A stretch of 32,363 nucleotides of DNA from Motiliproteus sp. (GCA_026196225.1 JAPHRD010000038.1:1-32363); one strand, 5' to 3'. Positions 19,651-29,936 are shown, counted from the first letter of the stretch. Made by a program: numbers and translations. The notes: a model not told the origin generated them from the sequence alone.

Positions 19651-20859
19651 CTAAAGTACAGAATCACGATCTCTAAAGCCAATCAGATAGAGAATCCCAT
19701 CCAATCCCAGGGTAGAGATGGATTGCTTGGCGCTCTCACGCACCAGCGGCTTGGCCCGAAACGCGATACCCAAACCGGCAATACTCAGCATCGGCAGGTC
19801 GTTGGCGCCATCACCGACAGCGATAGTCTGCTCCAGACGAACACCTTCACGATCAGCGATCTCTCGCAACAGCTCCGCCTTACGATTGCCGTCTACCACC
19901 GTGCCGGTAACACGACCCGTCACCTTACCGTTTTCAATTTCCAGCTCATTGGCGTAAACGTAGTCGAAACCCAGCTTACTTTTTAAGTAGCCCGCAAAGT
20001 AATTAAAGCCACCAGAGAGAATAGCGGTTTTGAAACCCAGAGCATGGAGATTGGACACCAGCTCCTCAGCGCCCTCACTTAGCGGCAAGCGCTCGGCGAT
20101 TTGAGCCAGCACTGATTCGTCCAAGCCTTTCAGCAAACCAACTCGACGCCGGAAGCTTTCGGTGAAATCGATCTTACCCTGCATCGCCTCTTCGGTGATC
20201 GCGGCAACCTGATCACCGACGCCAGCTTCCTTGGCCAACTCATCGATCACCTCGGCCTCGATCAGGGTGGAGTCCATGTCAAACACCACCAGACGACGAT
20301 TGCGGCGGAAGATGTCATCCTTCTGGAAAGCGATATCCACATCCATATCGCTAGCCAGTCTTAGAAACTCCTGACGCAGATCTTCTGACGGCGCACCTCG
20401 TACCGAGAACTCAACACAAGACTTGGTGAGATCCTCGGAGTCATCCAGATGTACCCGACCAGATAGACGACTGATGTTGTCGATATTTAGACCGTGCTCG
20501 GCAGCAATTCGGGTGACTTTGCTAATATGCTCAGAGGTTACACGCCGCGCCAACAGCGTAATAATATGACGAGCCTTGCCCTGCCCTTCGACCCAACGGC
20601 TGTAATCTTCCATCCGCACAGGGTCAAATTTAGTGTTCATTCCCAGCTCATGCATACGGAACAACACATCACTGAGAATCGGCGACGACTCTGACTCCTT
20701 AGGCACCTCAACCAAGATACCCAAAGACAGATTGTCGTGAATCACCGCCTGACCAATATCGAGAATATTGACGCTGTACTTGGCCAGGATACGAGTAATG
20801 GTAGAAGTGACTCCCGGCTTATCTTCACCGGAAATGGTGATAAGAATAATTTCCTTCAC
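19651..20859 (-). CDS. serB: Phosphoserine phosphatase with two ACT-type domains
   Basis: SerB hydrolyses phosphoserine to serine, the last step of serine synthesis. The product is 402 residues, like the long pseudomonad form and longer than the 322 of E. coli. Two ACT-like regulatory modules occupy about 1-80 and 95-180. The HAD phosphatase domain follows, with catalytic motif I DMDST (194-198, nucleophile Asp194 and acid Asp196), motif II SGG (282-284), the conserved lysine near 328 and motif IV GDGANDLPM (349-357). The start is GTG, with AGGAA upstream. The ACT modules suggest amino-acid feedback. It is divergent from the dedA-family gene across 180 bases. Confidence 0.95.
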   Translation of the reverse strand: MKEIILITISGEDKPGVTSTITRILAKYSVNILDIGQAVIHDNLSLGILVEVPKESESSPILSDVLFRMHELGMNTKFDPVRMEDYSRWVEGQGKARHIITLLARRVTSEHISKVTRIAAEHGLNIDNISRLSGRVHLDDSEDLTKSCVEFSVRGAPSEDLRQEFLRLASDMDVDIAFQKDDIFRRNRRLVVFDMDSTLIEAEVIDELAKEAGVGDQVAAITEEAMQGKIDFTESFRRRVGLLKGLDESVLAQIAERLPLSEGAEELVSNLHALGFKTAILSGGFNYFAGYLKSKLGFDYVYANELEIENGKVTGRVTGTVVDGNRKAELLREIADREGVRLEQTIAVGDGANDLPMLSIAGLGIAFRAKPLVRESAKQSISTLGLDGILYLIGFRDRDSVL

Positions 20860-20976
20860 GTAGCTGTTCCTGTTGGCAACGAACGACTGCTGTTAAATCC
20901 ACTAACGCTATGGCGACAACCCCAATAGATCATACTAAGAAACATGACCCCGCCACCAAGCACCGCTATTCTACCT

Positions 20977-21006
20977 GTTAGGTGGATAGATAGTTAACCA
21001 CCTGAC
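20977..21006. repeat. Inverted repeats between serB and the dedA-family gene
   Basis: Within the 180-base divergent region, AGGTGG (20980-20985) and CCACCT (20998-21003) face each other across 12 AT-rich bases. A nearby ACCTGTTAGGT reads as a second, overlapping dyad. This could be an operator shared by the divergent genes or a hairpin. No clear promoter boxes could be assigned to either gene here. Confidence 0.3.
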
Positions 21007-21039
21007 AAAAATCCACTATTAATACTGTCGATTTTACCT

Positions 21040-21690
21040 ATGTCCGAATTGATCACCGATTTGACCACCTGGTTGCAGCTTAATCCCCAATGGATCGCAG
21101 CCACTATTGCTCTGATGGCACTGGTGGAATCGCTGGTAATGATCGGCTTGATCGTCCCCGGAGTAGCCATTTTATTTGCCGTAGCGCTATTAGCCGGGGC
21201 CATCGGCAGCAATCTCTATGTGTGCCTGCTCGCTGCCATAGTGGGTGCGGTATGTGGCGATGTCGGCAGTTTTTTTCTAGGCCGCCACGCTCACCCCTGG
21301 GCACTGAACACTAAACTATTTCAACGCCATCCCCACTGGATCGAGCGAGGCGAAACTTTTTTCCGCCGCTACGGCATCTATTCGGTTGTGATCGGTCGCT
21401 TTGTCGGCCCGGTACGACCAGTGGTGCCTTTTGTAGCGGGCATGTTAAGCATGAAGCCTGCCTTGTTCGTTAGCATTAATCTCATTTCAGCTTTGGCTTG
21501 GGCTCCGGTTTACATTCTGCCTGGCTACCTGCTGGGAGAAACAGCCGAGGGGGTATTTGACGGCAACATGAGCCAACACTCCAACACCCTCGGGCTAGCC
21601 ATTGCAGCCATTTCGGCAATCGGCCTAGGACTGATCTATCTAGTGTCTAAGCTGCTCCGAGCTAAATCAGCCGACAAAACCGAAAAATAA
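21040..21690 (+). CDS. DedA-family inner-membrane protein
   Basis: DedA (VTT/SNARE-associated) proteins are polytopic inner-membrane proteins. Several act as undecaprenyl-phosphate or phosphatidylethanolamine flippases or affect proton-motive force. The product is 216 residues with hydrophobic segments at about 17-60, 60-85, 135-160 and 185-205. The family core is GRFVGPVRPVVPFVAGMLSM at about 127-146, with the essential-type arginines, preceded by FFRRYGIYSVV. The N-terminal part has the re-entrant-type ESLVMIGLIVPGVAIL. No strong ribosome-binding site precedes the ATG. It is a single gene, convergent with rnr. Confidence 0.9.
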   Translation: MSELITDLTTWLQLNPQWIAATIALMALVESLVMIGLIVPGVAILFAVALLAGAIGSNLYVCLLAAIVGAVCGDVGSFFLGRHAHPWALNTKLFQRHPHWIERGETFFRRYGIYSVVIGRFVGPVRPVVPFVAGMLSMKPALFVSINLISALAWAPVYILPGYLLGETAEGVFDGNMSQHSNTLGLAIAAISAIGLGLIYLVSKLLRAKSADKTEK

Positions 21691-21697
21691 CTACCGC

Positions 21698-24025
21698 CTA
21701 CTTTCGGGATCTACGCTTTTTATTGCTCCGACGACGCCCCGACTTAGGCCCCTGATCCACCAATTCGAAATCGATCTTACGTTCATCCAGATCGACACGA
21801 ACCACCCGTACTTTTAGCTGATCCCCTAGTCGGTAAACGGTACGACTATGCTCTCCCACCAAGCGCTGCTTGGCCGCATCGAAGTGGTAGTAGTCACCCT
21901 GCAGGGCAGTCACATGGACCAGCCCTTCGACAAAAATACCTTTTAGCTCTACGAACAAACCAAAGGCCGTCACCGAAGCCACCACGCCCTCGAACTCATC
22001 ACCGACACAGCTCTGCATGTACTCACATTTCAGCCACGCCACCACATCCCAGGTCGCTTCATCCGCCCGACGCTCGGTCATCGAGCAATGCTCGCCCAGC
22101 TCAGCCATCCGCTGATCATCGTAAGGATAGCTCTGCGCCCAAGGCAACGCCTTGGCGCCCTCTACTCGGCGAACTCGCTCCTTCTTGCCACCACTCACCA
22201 GCCCTTTGACCGCACGGACAACCTTGCCATCCTGTTTGGACCGTCGGATCTCTGCTCGAATCAAACGATGAATCAATAGATCTGGGTAGCGCCTGATCGG
22301 AGAGGTAAAGTGGGTGTAAGCACCATAACCCAGACCAAAATGGCCTTCATTTTCCGGGGTATAAACAGCCTGACTCAATGAGCGCAGCATCATGGTTTGG
22401 ATAATATGAGCATCCGGACGCTCCTGAATCTGCTCCAAAACCGTCTGGTAGTCCTGCGGCTCAGGCTTCTCGCCACCGCTCAAACTAATCCCCTGCTCAC
22501 CCAGATAGGCACGCAAGCTTTCCAATTTCTTTGATTTAGGCCCCTGATGGACCCGATACAGAGCCGGCTTCTTAAGCTTTTCCACAAACCGCGCCGTGGC
22601 CACATTGGCGCAGAGCATACATTCCTCGATCAGCTTGTGGGCATCGTTACGGTAGATTGGGACGATCTCTTCAATTTTGCGCTCAGCTCCAAAGACGATG
22701 CGACTCTCGGTAGTTTCAAAATCGATAGCCCCTCGCTCGGTACGCTGCTCTCGTAACTTCTGATAGAGCCAGAACAGCTCAAACAGATGAGACACCAGCT
22801 CACCGTATTGCTGACTCACCGCCATTCCGGTTTCAGATTCGGGCGCATCCAGTAACGCCCCCACCTGGGTATAGGTTAATCGAGCGTGGGAACAGATTAC
22901 TGCTTCATAAAACTGGTAGCCGCTGAGCACACCTTTGGCGCTCAAGGTCATCTCACACACCATCGCCAAGCGATCAACTTTTGGATTTAACGAGCAAAGC
23001 CCATTGGACAGCGCCTCAGGCAACATTGGGACAACATATTCGGGGAAGTAAACCGAATTACCCCGCTGATGGGCTTCGGTATCCAGCGCACTACCCGGCT
23101 TAACGTAATGGGAGACGTCAGCAATGGCCACAAACAGTCGCCAGCCGCTTTTTTTCTTCTCGCAGTAGACCGCATCATCGAAATCACGAGCATCTTCACC
23201 ATCGATAGTCACAAAAGGTAACTGACGTAGATCGACCCGATGCTGCTTGTCCTCTTCAGCCACTTCAGAACCATAGCGACCCGCTTCAGCATCCACTTCT
23301 TCGGGCCACTGATTAGGAATATCGTGGTTATGAATCGCCACCTCGATCTCCATCCCCGGCGCCATATGCGCACCCAGCACTTCGATCACTCGAGCGGTAG
23401 GAACACCCCGGTGGCCGGGCTGATCGACGATCTCGGCCAGTACATAGTTGCCATCATCAGCACCAAGGTCATCACCCGGTGCTACTGCAATATCTATATT
23501 AATACGGGCATTCTCTGGCACGATAATGCCGAAACCACGATCACGGTAAAAACGCCCGACTAACTGTTGGGTGTTGCGCTCCAGCACTTCAATCACTTTG
23601 CCTTCTACACGCCCACGCCGGTCGGGCGCGCCGGGCCGGACCAAGGCTCGATCGCCATCGAACAGCTTGCGCATCTGACGATTATGGAGGTAGATATCCT
23701 CATCGCCATCATCACGGATCAAAAATCCGTAGCCATCACGATGCCCCACAACCCTTCCTGTCACCAGATCAAGGTGATCCACCAAGCCATAGCCACCGCG
23801 ACGACTATTCATCAGCTGACCATCCCGCTCCATCGCCCGAAGCCGACGGCGTAAAGCCTCTATTTGGTCATCGCCAACCAGTCCTAACTCGGTACAGAGC
23901 TGGGCGTGGGACATGGGACGGCCCTGCTGCTGCAAGGTCGACATAATGAATTCGCGGCTGGGGATGGGGTTATCGTAGTTCTCAGCTTCCCGCTGAGCAT
24001 GGGGATCGTCTTTTCGCAGGGCCAT
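21698..24025 (-). CDS. rnr: Ribonuclease R, 3'-5' exoribonuclease
   Basis: RNase R degrades structured RNA, rRNA fragments and defective mRNAs in trans-translation. The chosen start gives 775 residues: an N-terminal HTH-like region (about 20-85), two cold-shock domains (about 85-240), the RNB catalytic domain with VTIDGEDARDFDDAV (about 272-286, metal-binding aspartates) and an S1 domain (about 660-745), then a short basic tail (RRRSNKKRRSRK). That tail is much shorter than the lysine-rich one of E. coli. The frame is open to a TTG at 24091. I prefer the ATG at 24025 because GGAG lies 9 bases before it and MALRKDDPHAQREAENYDNPIPS aligns with the E. coli start. A bulged hairpin between 24064 and 24040 would then be in the leader. 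Confidence 0.96.
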   Translation of the reverse strand: MALRKDDPHAQREAENYDNPIPSREFIMSTLQQQGRPMSHAQLCTELGLVGDDQIEALRRRLRAMERDGQLMNSRRGGYGLVDHLDLVTGRVVGHRDGYGFLIRDDGDEDIYLHNRQMRKLFDGDRALVRPGAPDRRGRVEGKVIEVLERNTQQLVGRFYRDRGFGIIVPENARINIDIAVAPGDDLGADDGNYVLAEIVDQPGHRGVPTARVIEVLGAHMAPGMEIEVAIHNHDIPNQWPEEVDAEAGRYGSEVAEEDKQHRVDLRQLPFVTIDGEDARDFDDAVYCEKKKSGWRLFVAIADVSHYVKPGSALDTEAHQRGNSVYFPEYVVPMLPEALSNGLCSLNPKVDRLAMVCEMTLSAKGVLSGYQFYEAVICSHARLTYTQVGALLDAPESETGMAVSQQYGELVSHLFELFWLYQKLREQRTERGAIDFETTESRIVFGAERKIEEIVPIYRNDAHKLIEECMLCANVATARFVEKLKKPALYRVHQGPKSKKLESLRAYLGEQGISLSGGEKPEPQDYQTVLEQIQERPDAHIIQTMMLRSLSQAVYTPENEGHFGLGYGAYTHFTSPIRRYPDLLIHRLIRAEIRRSKQDGKVVRAVKGLVSGGKKERVRRVEGAKALPWAQSYPYDDQRMAELGEHCSMTERRADEATWDVVAWLKCEYMQSCVGDEFEGVVASVTAFGLFVELKGIFVEGLVHVTALQGDYYHFDAAKQRLVGEHSRTVYRLGDQLKVRVVRVDLDERKIDFELVDQGPKSGRRRSNKKRRSRK

Positions 24026-24134
24026 TAAATTGGGCTCCATTGGCAAGCCTTTTAGGCCTTGCATATTATTATTGGGGCTATTCTTGCCCAATTATTAGCA
24101 TAGAACAATGCAGGGTTTATGACCCCTAGCAAAT

Positions 24135-24161
24135 AAAAACGCCGGCAAAAGCCAGCGTTTT
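24135..24161 (-). terminator. Intrinsic terminator after secF
   Basis: On the minus strand AAAACGCTGGC-TTTT-GCCGGCGTTTTT forms an 11-pair stem (one G-U) with a four-base loop and a run of five T. It lies 25 bases past the secF stop and closes the queA-secF cluster, separating it from rnr. Confidence 0.9.
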
Positions 24162-24185
24162 CTAATGCAAAATCGCAAATTAAGC

Positions 24186-25124
24186 CTAAGGCATTTCGTC
24201 CTGCACTTCCTCTTCTTTCACCGGCGGAATCAGGTCTTCACGAGTGATGTTCATCATCAACAACACATTAGCCGCCACGTAGATAGAGGAATAGGTTCCC
24301 ACCAGCACACCTATCATCAACGCGGTAGCAAAGCCGTGAATCATTTCACCACCGAAGAAGAACAGCGCAAGCAGCACCAATAAGGTGGTCAAGGAAGTCA
24401 CCAAGGTTCGACCCAGAGTCTGAGTCAACGACAGGTTGATAACCTCTTCAGAATTGCCTTTACGTACTTTGCGGAAATTTTCGCGGATACGATCCGAAAC
24501 AACGATGGTATCGTTGAGGGAGTAACCAATAACCGCCAGCACCGCTGCCAATACCGTGAGATCGAACTCCAACTTCAACAGCGAGAAGATTCCCAGCACC
24601 ACCAGCACGTCGTGAGCCAAAGCCACCACCGCACCGACAGAGAACTTAAACTGGAAGCGGAAGGCCACATAGATCATCACGATAGCCAGAGCCAGCACCA
24701 TTCCCAGCCCGCCCTGCTCGCGCAGCTCGTCACCGACCTGGGCACCAACAAATTCTGAACGACGCAGCTCGATCGACTCGCCACTATCGCTTCGCAACGC
24801 AGCCAGCACTTCATCGCCCAGCTGGGAGGTATGGTTCTGAGCCAAACGAACCAGTATGGCGGTCGGAGAACCGAAGGTCTGTACCACCACATCATCATAG
24901 CCAGACTGCTCCAGCGTCGCCCGAATCTCATTCAGCGGCTTAGCCTCTTGATACTCCACTTCAACAAGCGCACCACCGGTAAAGTCGAGACCAAACTGAA
25001 GCGAATTGATCGCCAAAGAACCTGCAGAGACAGCTAGAAACACCAGCGAACAGATGGCTGCGATTTTTCGCAGACCCATAAAATCGACCACTTTTTCAGT
25101 GATCTTCATGTTAGTTTCGCTCAT
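24186..25124 (-). CDS. secF: SecF, protein-export membrane protein
   Basis: SecF and SecD form an RND-type complex that uses proton-motive force to complete preprotein release on the periplasmic side. The product is 312 residues (E. coli 323) with six predicted membrane segments. Segment 1 ends in the conserved FGLDFTGGALVEVEY; segments 2-6 lie in the C-terminal half, with ALAIVMIYVAFRF and the helix pair VIGYSLNDTIVVSDRIRENF. A GGAGG ribosome-binding site is optimally placed, and the start is 3 bases after the secD stop. The C-terminus is acidic. Confidence 0.97.
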   Translation of the reverse strand: MSETNMKITEKVVDFMGLRKIAAICSLVFLAVSAGSLAINSLQFGLDFTGGALVEVEYQEAKPLNEIRATLEQSGYDDVVVQTFGSPTAILVRLAQNHTSQLGDEVLAALRSDSGESIELRRSEFVGAQVGDELREQGGLGMVLALAIVMIYVAFRFQFKFSVGAVVALAHDVLVVLGIFSLLKLEFDLTVLAAVLAVIGYSLNDTIVVSDRIRENFRKVRKGNSEEVINLSLTQTLGRTLVTSLTTLLVLLALFFFGGEMIHGFATALMIGVLVGTYSSIYVAANVLLMMNITREDLIPPVKEEEVQDEMP

Positions 25125-25127
25125 GGA

Positions 25128-26993
25128 TCAAACCTCCCAACCGATGGACAGCTTCTTGATGGAACGACCACCGTACATCATATTTACCAACGCCCGAGTC
25201 ACCATAATGGCGGTGAACATGGAGGTAACAATACCTATAGAGAGGGTCACCGCGAAGCCTTTCACCGGCCCGGTTCCTACAGCAAACAGGATCAACGCCA
25301 CCACCAGGGTGGTGATATTGGCATCAAAGATGGTGGAGAATGCCCGCTCGTAACCTGCATGGATCGCCGATTGCGGTGGTAATCCGTTTTTCAGCTCCTC
25401 TTTTATTCGGGAGAAGATCAACACATTGGCGTCCACCGCCATACCTACGGTCAGAACGATACCGGCAATTCCCGGCAGCGTCAGGGTCGCCGACAACATC
25501 GACATCACCGCTACTAGAATCGCTAGGTTGAGAGCCAGCGCCACGTTGGCAATTAGGCCAAAGACCTTGTAGTAGGCCACCATAAACAGCAGCACCATCG
25601 CCAGACCGATCTGCACTGAGGTAACACCCAAATCGATATTCTGCTGCCCCAGACTTGGGCCGACAGTACGCTCTTCAACGAAATAGATCGGAGCAGCCAG
25701 GGCACCAGCGCGTAGCAACAGCGCCAGCTCAGAGGATTCACCCACCCCGTCCAAACCGGTTATACGAAAGCTGGTTCCCAGTGCCGACTGAATCGTCGCC
25801 AAGCTGATAATCTTCTTCTCGACATAAGGGATACGTTTTTCAACCTCAATACCATCGACTTTGACGTAACGGGTGCGACTCTTGTGCTCGATAAACAGCA
25901 CCGCCATTCGACGCTTGATGGCGTTGCGAGTAATCCGGTTCATCATCTTGCCGCCCTTGGCGTCCAGGGTGATGGAAACCTGAGGCATGCCGTTTTCGTC
26001 ATAGTTGGCCTGAGCGTTCGCTACGCTGCTACCAGTGATGATGATATCTTTTTCGATAGTCGCGTCAGGGCGCCCTTCCTCACGGAATTCGAAGCTTTCA
26101 GTACTGCTACGAGCTGCATCGGTTCGAGCTTCAAGACGAAACTCCAGGTTAGCTGTTTTGCCCAAAATACGCTTAGCTGCAGCAGTATCCTGCACTCCCG
26201 GCAGCTGAATAACGATACGGTTACGACCTTGGCGCTGGACCAGCGGCTCGGCCACACCCAGCTCGTTGACTCGATTTCGAATAGTGGTGAGGTTCTGCTT
26301 GATTGCATAGTCTTCGATGCTACGCACCTGAGCTTCGGTCAGGGTAACGTTGAGCAGGGCTGCATCCTCTTCGTCAACCGGAGTCAGCAGAAACTCTGTG
26401 TACTCTCGACGCAGCAGCGAACGAGCTGCATCACGGTCTTCGGCATTCTTGAATTTAACCATCAAGCTGCCGTCAGCCAGAGTAGTCACGCCGCGATATC
26501 TCAGTTTCTCGGTACGCAGTCGACTCTTGATCTCGCTGACATAGACATCCAGACGCTGTTTCAGCGCCGCTGCCATATCCACTTCCATCAGGAAGTGAAC
26601 ACCACCACGCAAATCCAGTCCCAGCTTCATGGGACCAGCACCAATGGAAGTTAACCAATCAGGGGTGGTAGGGGCCAAGTTTAAGGCCGTGACATAATCA
26701 TCGCCCAAAGCCTTACTCATTGCCGCTTTGGCCTTCAACTGATCGTCACTACTACCAACCCGCACCAACAGGTTTTTATCATTCAGTTCAGAACCAACAA
26801 TATCAATATTGGCCGTTTTCAAGGCACGCTCAGCCTTGGCTAACAGACGGTCATCGACAGGGGTGGTGGTACTGGCACCAGATACTTGGATGGCATAATC
26901 ATCAGGGTAGAGATTTGGCGCGGCATAAAGTGCACCAATCGCCAATACAAAAACGATTATCAAATTTTTCCACAACGGGTATTTATTGAGCAT
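25128..26993 (-). CDS. secD: SecD, protein-export membrane protein
   Basis: SecD is the partner of SecF. The product is 621 residues from the ATG at 26993 (E. coli 615). It starts MLNKYPLWKNLIIVFVLAIG (first membrane segment). The large periplasmic P1 region contains LGLDLRGGVHFLMEVD and VNELGVAEPLVQRQGRNRIV, and five C-terminal membrane helices contain GIVLTVGMAVDANVLIFSRIKEE in two adjoining pieces. The frame extends to a TTG 17 codons upstream, but MLNKYPLW is the family start. An intrinsic terminator lies between yajC and this gene. Confidence 0.97.
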   Translation of the reverse strand: MLNKYPLWKNLIIVFVLAIGALYAAPNLYPDDYAIQVSGASTTTPVDDRLLAKAERALKTANIDIVGSELNDKNLLVRVGSSDDQLKAKAAMSKALGDDYVTALNLAPTTPDWLTSIGAGPMKLGLDLRGGVHFLMEVDMAAALKQRLDVYVSEIKSRLRTEKLRYRGVTTLADGSLMVKFKNAEDRDAARSLLRREYTEFLLTPVDEEDAALLNVTLTEAQVRSIEDYAIKQNLTTIRNRVNELGVAEPLVQRQGRNRIVIQLPGVQDTAAAKRILGKTANLEFRLEARTDAARSSTESFEFREEGRPDATIEKDIIITGSSVANAQANYDENGMPQVSITLDAKGGKMMNRITRNAIKRRMAVLFIEHKSRTRYVKVDGIEVEKRIPYVEKKIISLATIQSALGTSFRITGLDGVGESSELALLLRAGALAAPIYFVEERTVGPSLGQQNIDLGVTSVQIGLAMVLLFMVAYYKVFGLIANVALALNLAILVAVMSMLSATLTLPGIAGIVLTVGMAVDANVLIFSRIKEELKNGLPPQSAIHAGYERAFSTIFDANITTLVVALILFAVGTGPVKGFAVTLSIGIVTSMFTAIMVTRALVNMMYGGRSIKKLSIGWEV

Positions 26994-27065
26994 GCCTATG
27001 CCCTGTTTCAAGCCACCCCATCCAGACGCATCTGATGAGGACAACCGTAGGTTCTATTAACAGCA

Positions 27066-27092
27066 AAACGCCACTGCTAAGGAGTGGCGTTT
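27066..27092 (-). terminator. Intrinsic terminator or attenuator between yajC and secD
   Basis: A perfect 10-base inverted repeat, AAACGCCACT (27066-27075) and AGTGGCGTTT (27083-27092), has a 7-base loop. On the minus strand it is followed by TTTT-G. It lies 23 bases past the yajC stop and 73 bases before the secD ATG. Since secD has no obvious promoter of its own, partial termination is the likely outcome. Confidence 0.75.
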
Positions 27093-27114
27093 CATGGCGT
27101 TGCAAATACTGACC

Positions 27115-27444
27115 TTAGATACCTTTGATGGTTCCCTTGGGAAGTGCGGCAGCAACGTGTCCTTTCTGGAACTTAAGTTCCGTGTTTTCAGATACTTCGA
27201 TAGCAACGTAGTCATCATCTACCTTAGTGACTCGACCGATGAGACCACCGCTGGTAACCACCTCGTCACCTTTTTGCAAACCACCGACCAGCTCTTTGTG
27301 CTCTTTGGCACGCTTGCTCTGCGGACGCCACATCATGAAGTAGAAAATGGCAGCAAAACCAACCAAGAAGATCAGACCGGATAGATCACCGCCTGGGGCG
27401 CCAGAGGCACCTTCTGCCATGGCTGGGGAGATAAAGAAACTCAT
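27115..27444 (-). CDS. yajC: YajC, Sec translocon accessory subunit
   Basis: YajC associates with SecDF and SecYEG. The product is 109 residues (E. coli 110): a short N-terminus, one membrane segment at about 23-42 (LIFLVGFAAIFYFMMWRPQ, with the family signature RPQ at its end), then a soluble domain GLQKGDEVVTSGGLIGRVTKV. The ATG at 27444 has GGAG 6 bases upstream; a TTG one codon earlier was not used. It is flanked by terminators on both sides and has its own candidate promoter. Confidence 0.96.
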   Translation of the reverse strand: MSFFISPAMAEGASGAPGGDLSGLIFLVGFAAIFYFMMWRPQSKRAKEHKELVGGLQKGDEVVTSGGLIGRVTKVDDDYVAIEVSENTELKFQKGHVAAALPKGTIKGI

Positions 27445-27480
27445 CAACGTCTCCTGAAAACAATTGTGTTCTGTAAGATT

Positions 27481-27510
27481 AAAAACGAATACCTTTTATA
27501 TGGGTACTCG
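27481..27510 (-). terminator. Intrinsic terminator between tgt and yajC
   Basis: On the minus strand CGAGTACC-CATATAAAA-GGTATTCG is an 8-pair stem (one G-U) with a 9-base loop, followed by TTTTTAAT. It lies 25 bases past the tgt stop. It overlaps a candidate yajC promoter, so the site may end one transcript and start the next. Confidence 0.6.
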
Positions 27511-27524
27511 CCTGTTAAATTCAA
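27495..27524 (-). promoter_or_regulatory. Candidate yajC-secDF promoter
   Basis: On the minus strand TTGAAT (27524-27519) and TATAAA (27500-27495) are separated by 18 bases. The -10 lies in the loop of the tgt-yajC hairpin. The predicted start, near 27488, leaves about 44 bases of leader before yajC. Confidence 0.5.
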
Positions 27525-27535
27525 GGCCTTCCGCC

Positions 27536-28675
<1,140 letters not shown>

Positions 28676-29743
28676 CTACTCGCTTGCAGTTGCGGTCTGG
28701 GTTTGACGGGTCAGATACATGGCATCGCCATAACTAAAGAAACGGTACTTTTCACTCACCGCCTGCTGGTAGGCCTCACGAATGTTGTCGGTACCGGCAA
28801 AAGCACTCACCAGCATCAACAGGGTGGATTCTGGCAGGTGAAAGTTAGTGACTAGCCCATCGATCAACTGAAACTGATAACCGGGATAGATAAAAATATC
28901 GGTATCGCCCATGTAAGGCTTCAGCTCACCACCTTCAGCGGTACCGCTGATCTGGGCAGCACTTTCCAAACAACGGACGCTGGTGGTACCAATAGCTACC
29001 ACTCGTCCACCGCGCGCCCGGGTAGCGGCGATCTGATCACAGACCTGTTGTGACACCTCGATATACTCGCTGTGCATCTGGTGATCCTGAATGTCATCAA
29101 CCCGCACCGGCAGGAAAGTTCCAGCACCCACATGAAGGGTAACAAAAGCCTGCTCTACGCCTTTCTCACCGAGTTTTTGCAGCAACTGCTGGTCAAAATG
29201 CAGGCCAGCCGTCGGTGCGGCAACCGCACCCTGACGGTGACCGTAGACCGTTTGATAGCGCTCACGGTCTTCTGCCTGATCTTCCCGCGCCATATAGGGA
29301 GGCAGCGGCATATGACCGTACTCCTCCAGACACTGAATAACTGGCAATTCGGTTTTGAAATTGAGAATAAACAGGGCGTCCTGGCGACCCTCAACCTCGG
29401 CGGTAATAGCCTCTTCGAACAGCAAAGAGGTACCGGGCTTCGGAGCCTTGCTGGCACGAACATGGGCCAGCACCCGATGCTCATCCAGCACCCGTTCAAC
29501 CAGCATTTCAACTTTACCGCCACTGGCTTTGCGACCATATAGGCGAGCAGGGATCACCCGGGTATCATTAAATACCGCCAAATCACCGGGCTGAAGCAAA
29601 TCAATAATATCGGTAAAACGCTGGTGCTCGATAACTCCACTGTCGCCATCCAGCGTCAGTAGTCGGCTACCTGTGCGTTCAGCCGTTGGAAAACGTGCGA
29701 TCAACTCATCGGGAAGATCAAAATGAAAATCTTTTACGTGCAT
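28676..29743 (-). CDS. queA: S-adenosylmethionine:tRNA ribosyltransferase-isomerase
   Basis: QueA transfers and isomerises the ribosyl part of S-adenosylmethionine onto preQ1-tRNA to give epoxyqueuosine. The product is 355 residues (E. coli 356). Landmarks are [37 protein letters not shown], the active-site stretch [24 protein letters not shown] and [19 protein letters not shown]. It is the first gene of the queA-tgt unit and diverges from the tRNA-Leu promoter across about 90 bases. I could not assign its own promoter. Confidence 0.97.
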   Translation of the reverse strand: MHVKDFHFDLPDELIARFPTAERTGSRLLTLDGDSGVIEHQRFTDIIDLLQPGDLAVFNDTRVIPARLYGRKASGGKVEMLVERVLDEHRVLAHVRASKAPKPGTSLLFEEAITAEVEGRQDALFILNFKTELPVIQCLEEYGHMPLPPYMAREDQAEDRERYQTVYGHRQGAVAAPTAGLHFDQQLLQKLGEKGVEQAFVTLHVGAGTFLPVRVDDIQDHQMHSEYIEVSQQVCDQIAATRARGGRVVAIGTTSVRCLESAAQISGTAEGGELKPYMGDTDIFIYPGYQFQLIDGLVTNFHLPESTLLMLVSAFAGTDNIREAYQQAVSEKYRFFSYGDAMYLTRQTQTATASE

Positions 29744-29830
29744 GGGTTAAACGATAAACAACTTATGTAGATGGCAGGACACAGAAACGCCGAAATCACC
29801 AATTTATAGCAATAGAAGGGTGCAACGGCG

Positions 29831-29858
29831 TTGACCTCTAAAAAAAGGCGCTTATAAT
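29831..29858 (+). promoter_or_regulatory. Strong stable-RNA promoter for the tRNA-Leu locus
   Basis: TTGACC (29831-29836) and a perfect TATAAT (29853-29858) are separated by 16 bases. The discriminator after the -10 is GC-rich (AGCACGC), as in growth-rate-controlled stable RNA genes. The tRNA half-gene begins 15 bases downstream and the complete tRNA-Leu 105 bases downstream, so the promoter probably now serves the complete tRNA through the relic. Confidence 0.8.
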
Positions 29859-29873
29859 AGCACGCTCTTCAGG

Positions 29874-29913
29874 GCCAGTGTGGTGAAATTGGTATACACG
29901 ACGGATTCAAAAT
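29874..29913 (+). pseudogene. 5' half of a second tRNA-Leu, cut in the anticodon loop region
   Basis: Forty bases match the first forty of the intact tRNA-Leu at 35 positions. They run from the acceptor 5' strand GCCAGTG through the D-arm TGAAATTGGTA to the anticodon loop TTCAAAA. After ATTCAAAAT the sequence departs into unrelated DNA, so the 3' strand of the anticodon stem, the variable arm, T-arm and acceptor 3' strand are missing. The five differences keep base pairing: positions 10 and 26 change together (G-C here, A-U in the intact copy). It was therefore a real, distinct tRNA-Leu(CAA), later cut. Confidence 0.85.
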
Positions 29914-29925
29914 AAGCAAGCTGTT

Positions 29926-29936
29926 TTGTATCCCAG
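29926..29936 (-). repeat. Inverted copy of the TGGGATACA motif
   Basis: TTGTATCCCAG is the exact reverse complement of CTGGGATACAA at 30121-30131. It sits in the 50-base stretch between the half-tRNA and the complete tRNA. Nearby GCAAGCT (29916-29922) and AGCTTGC (29950-29956) form a further inverted repeat. Such repeats are common at the ends of tRNA-targeted elements, where they bind integrase. Confidence 0.55.

Noticed and set aside
25884-26654. A 256-codon + strand frame opposite secD
   Set aside because: It is antisense to secD, with low-complexity composition and no motif.
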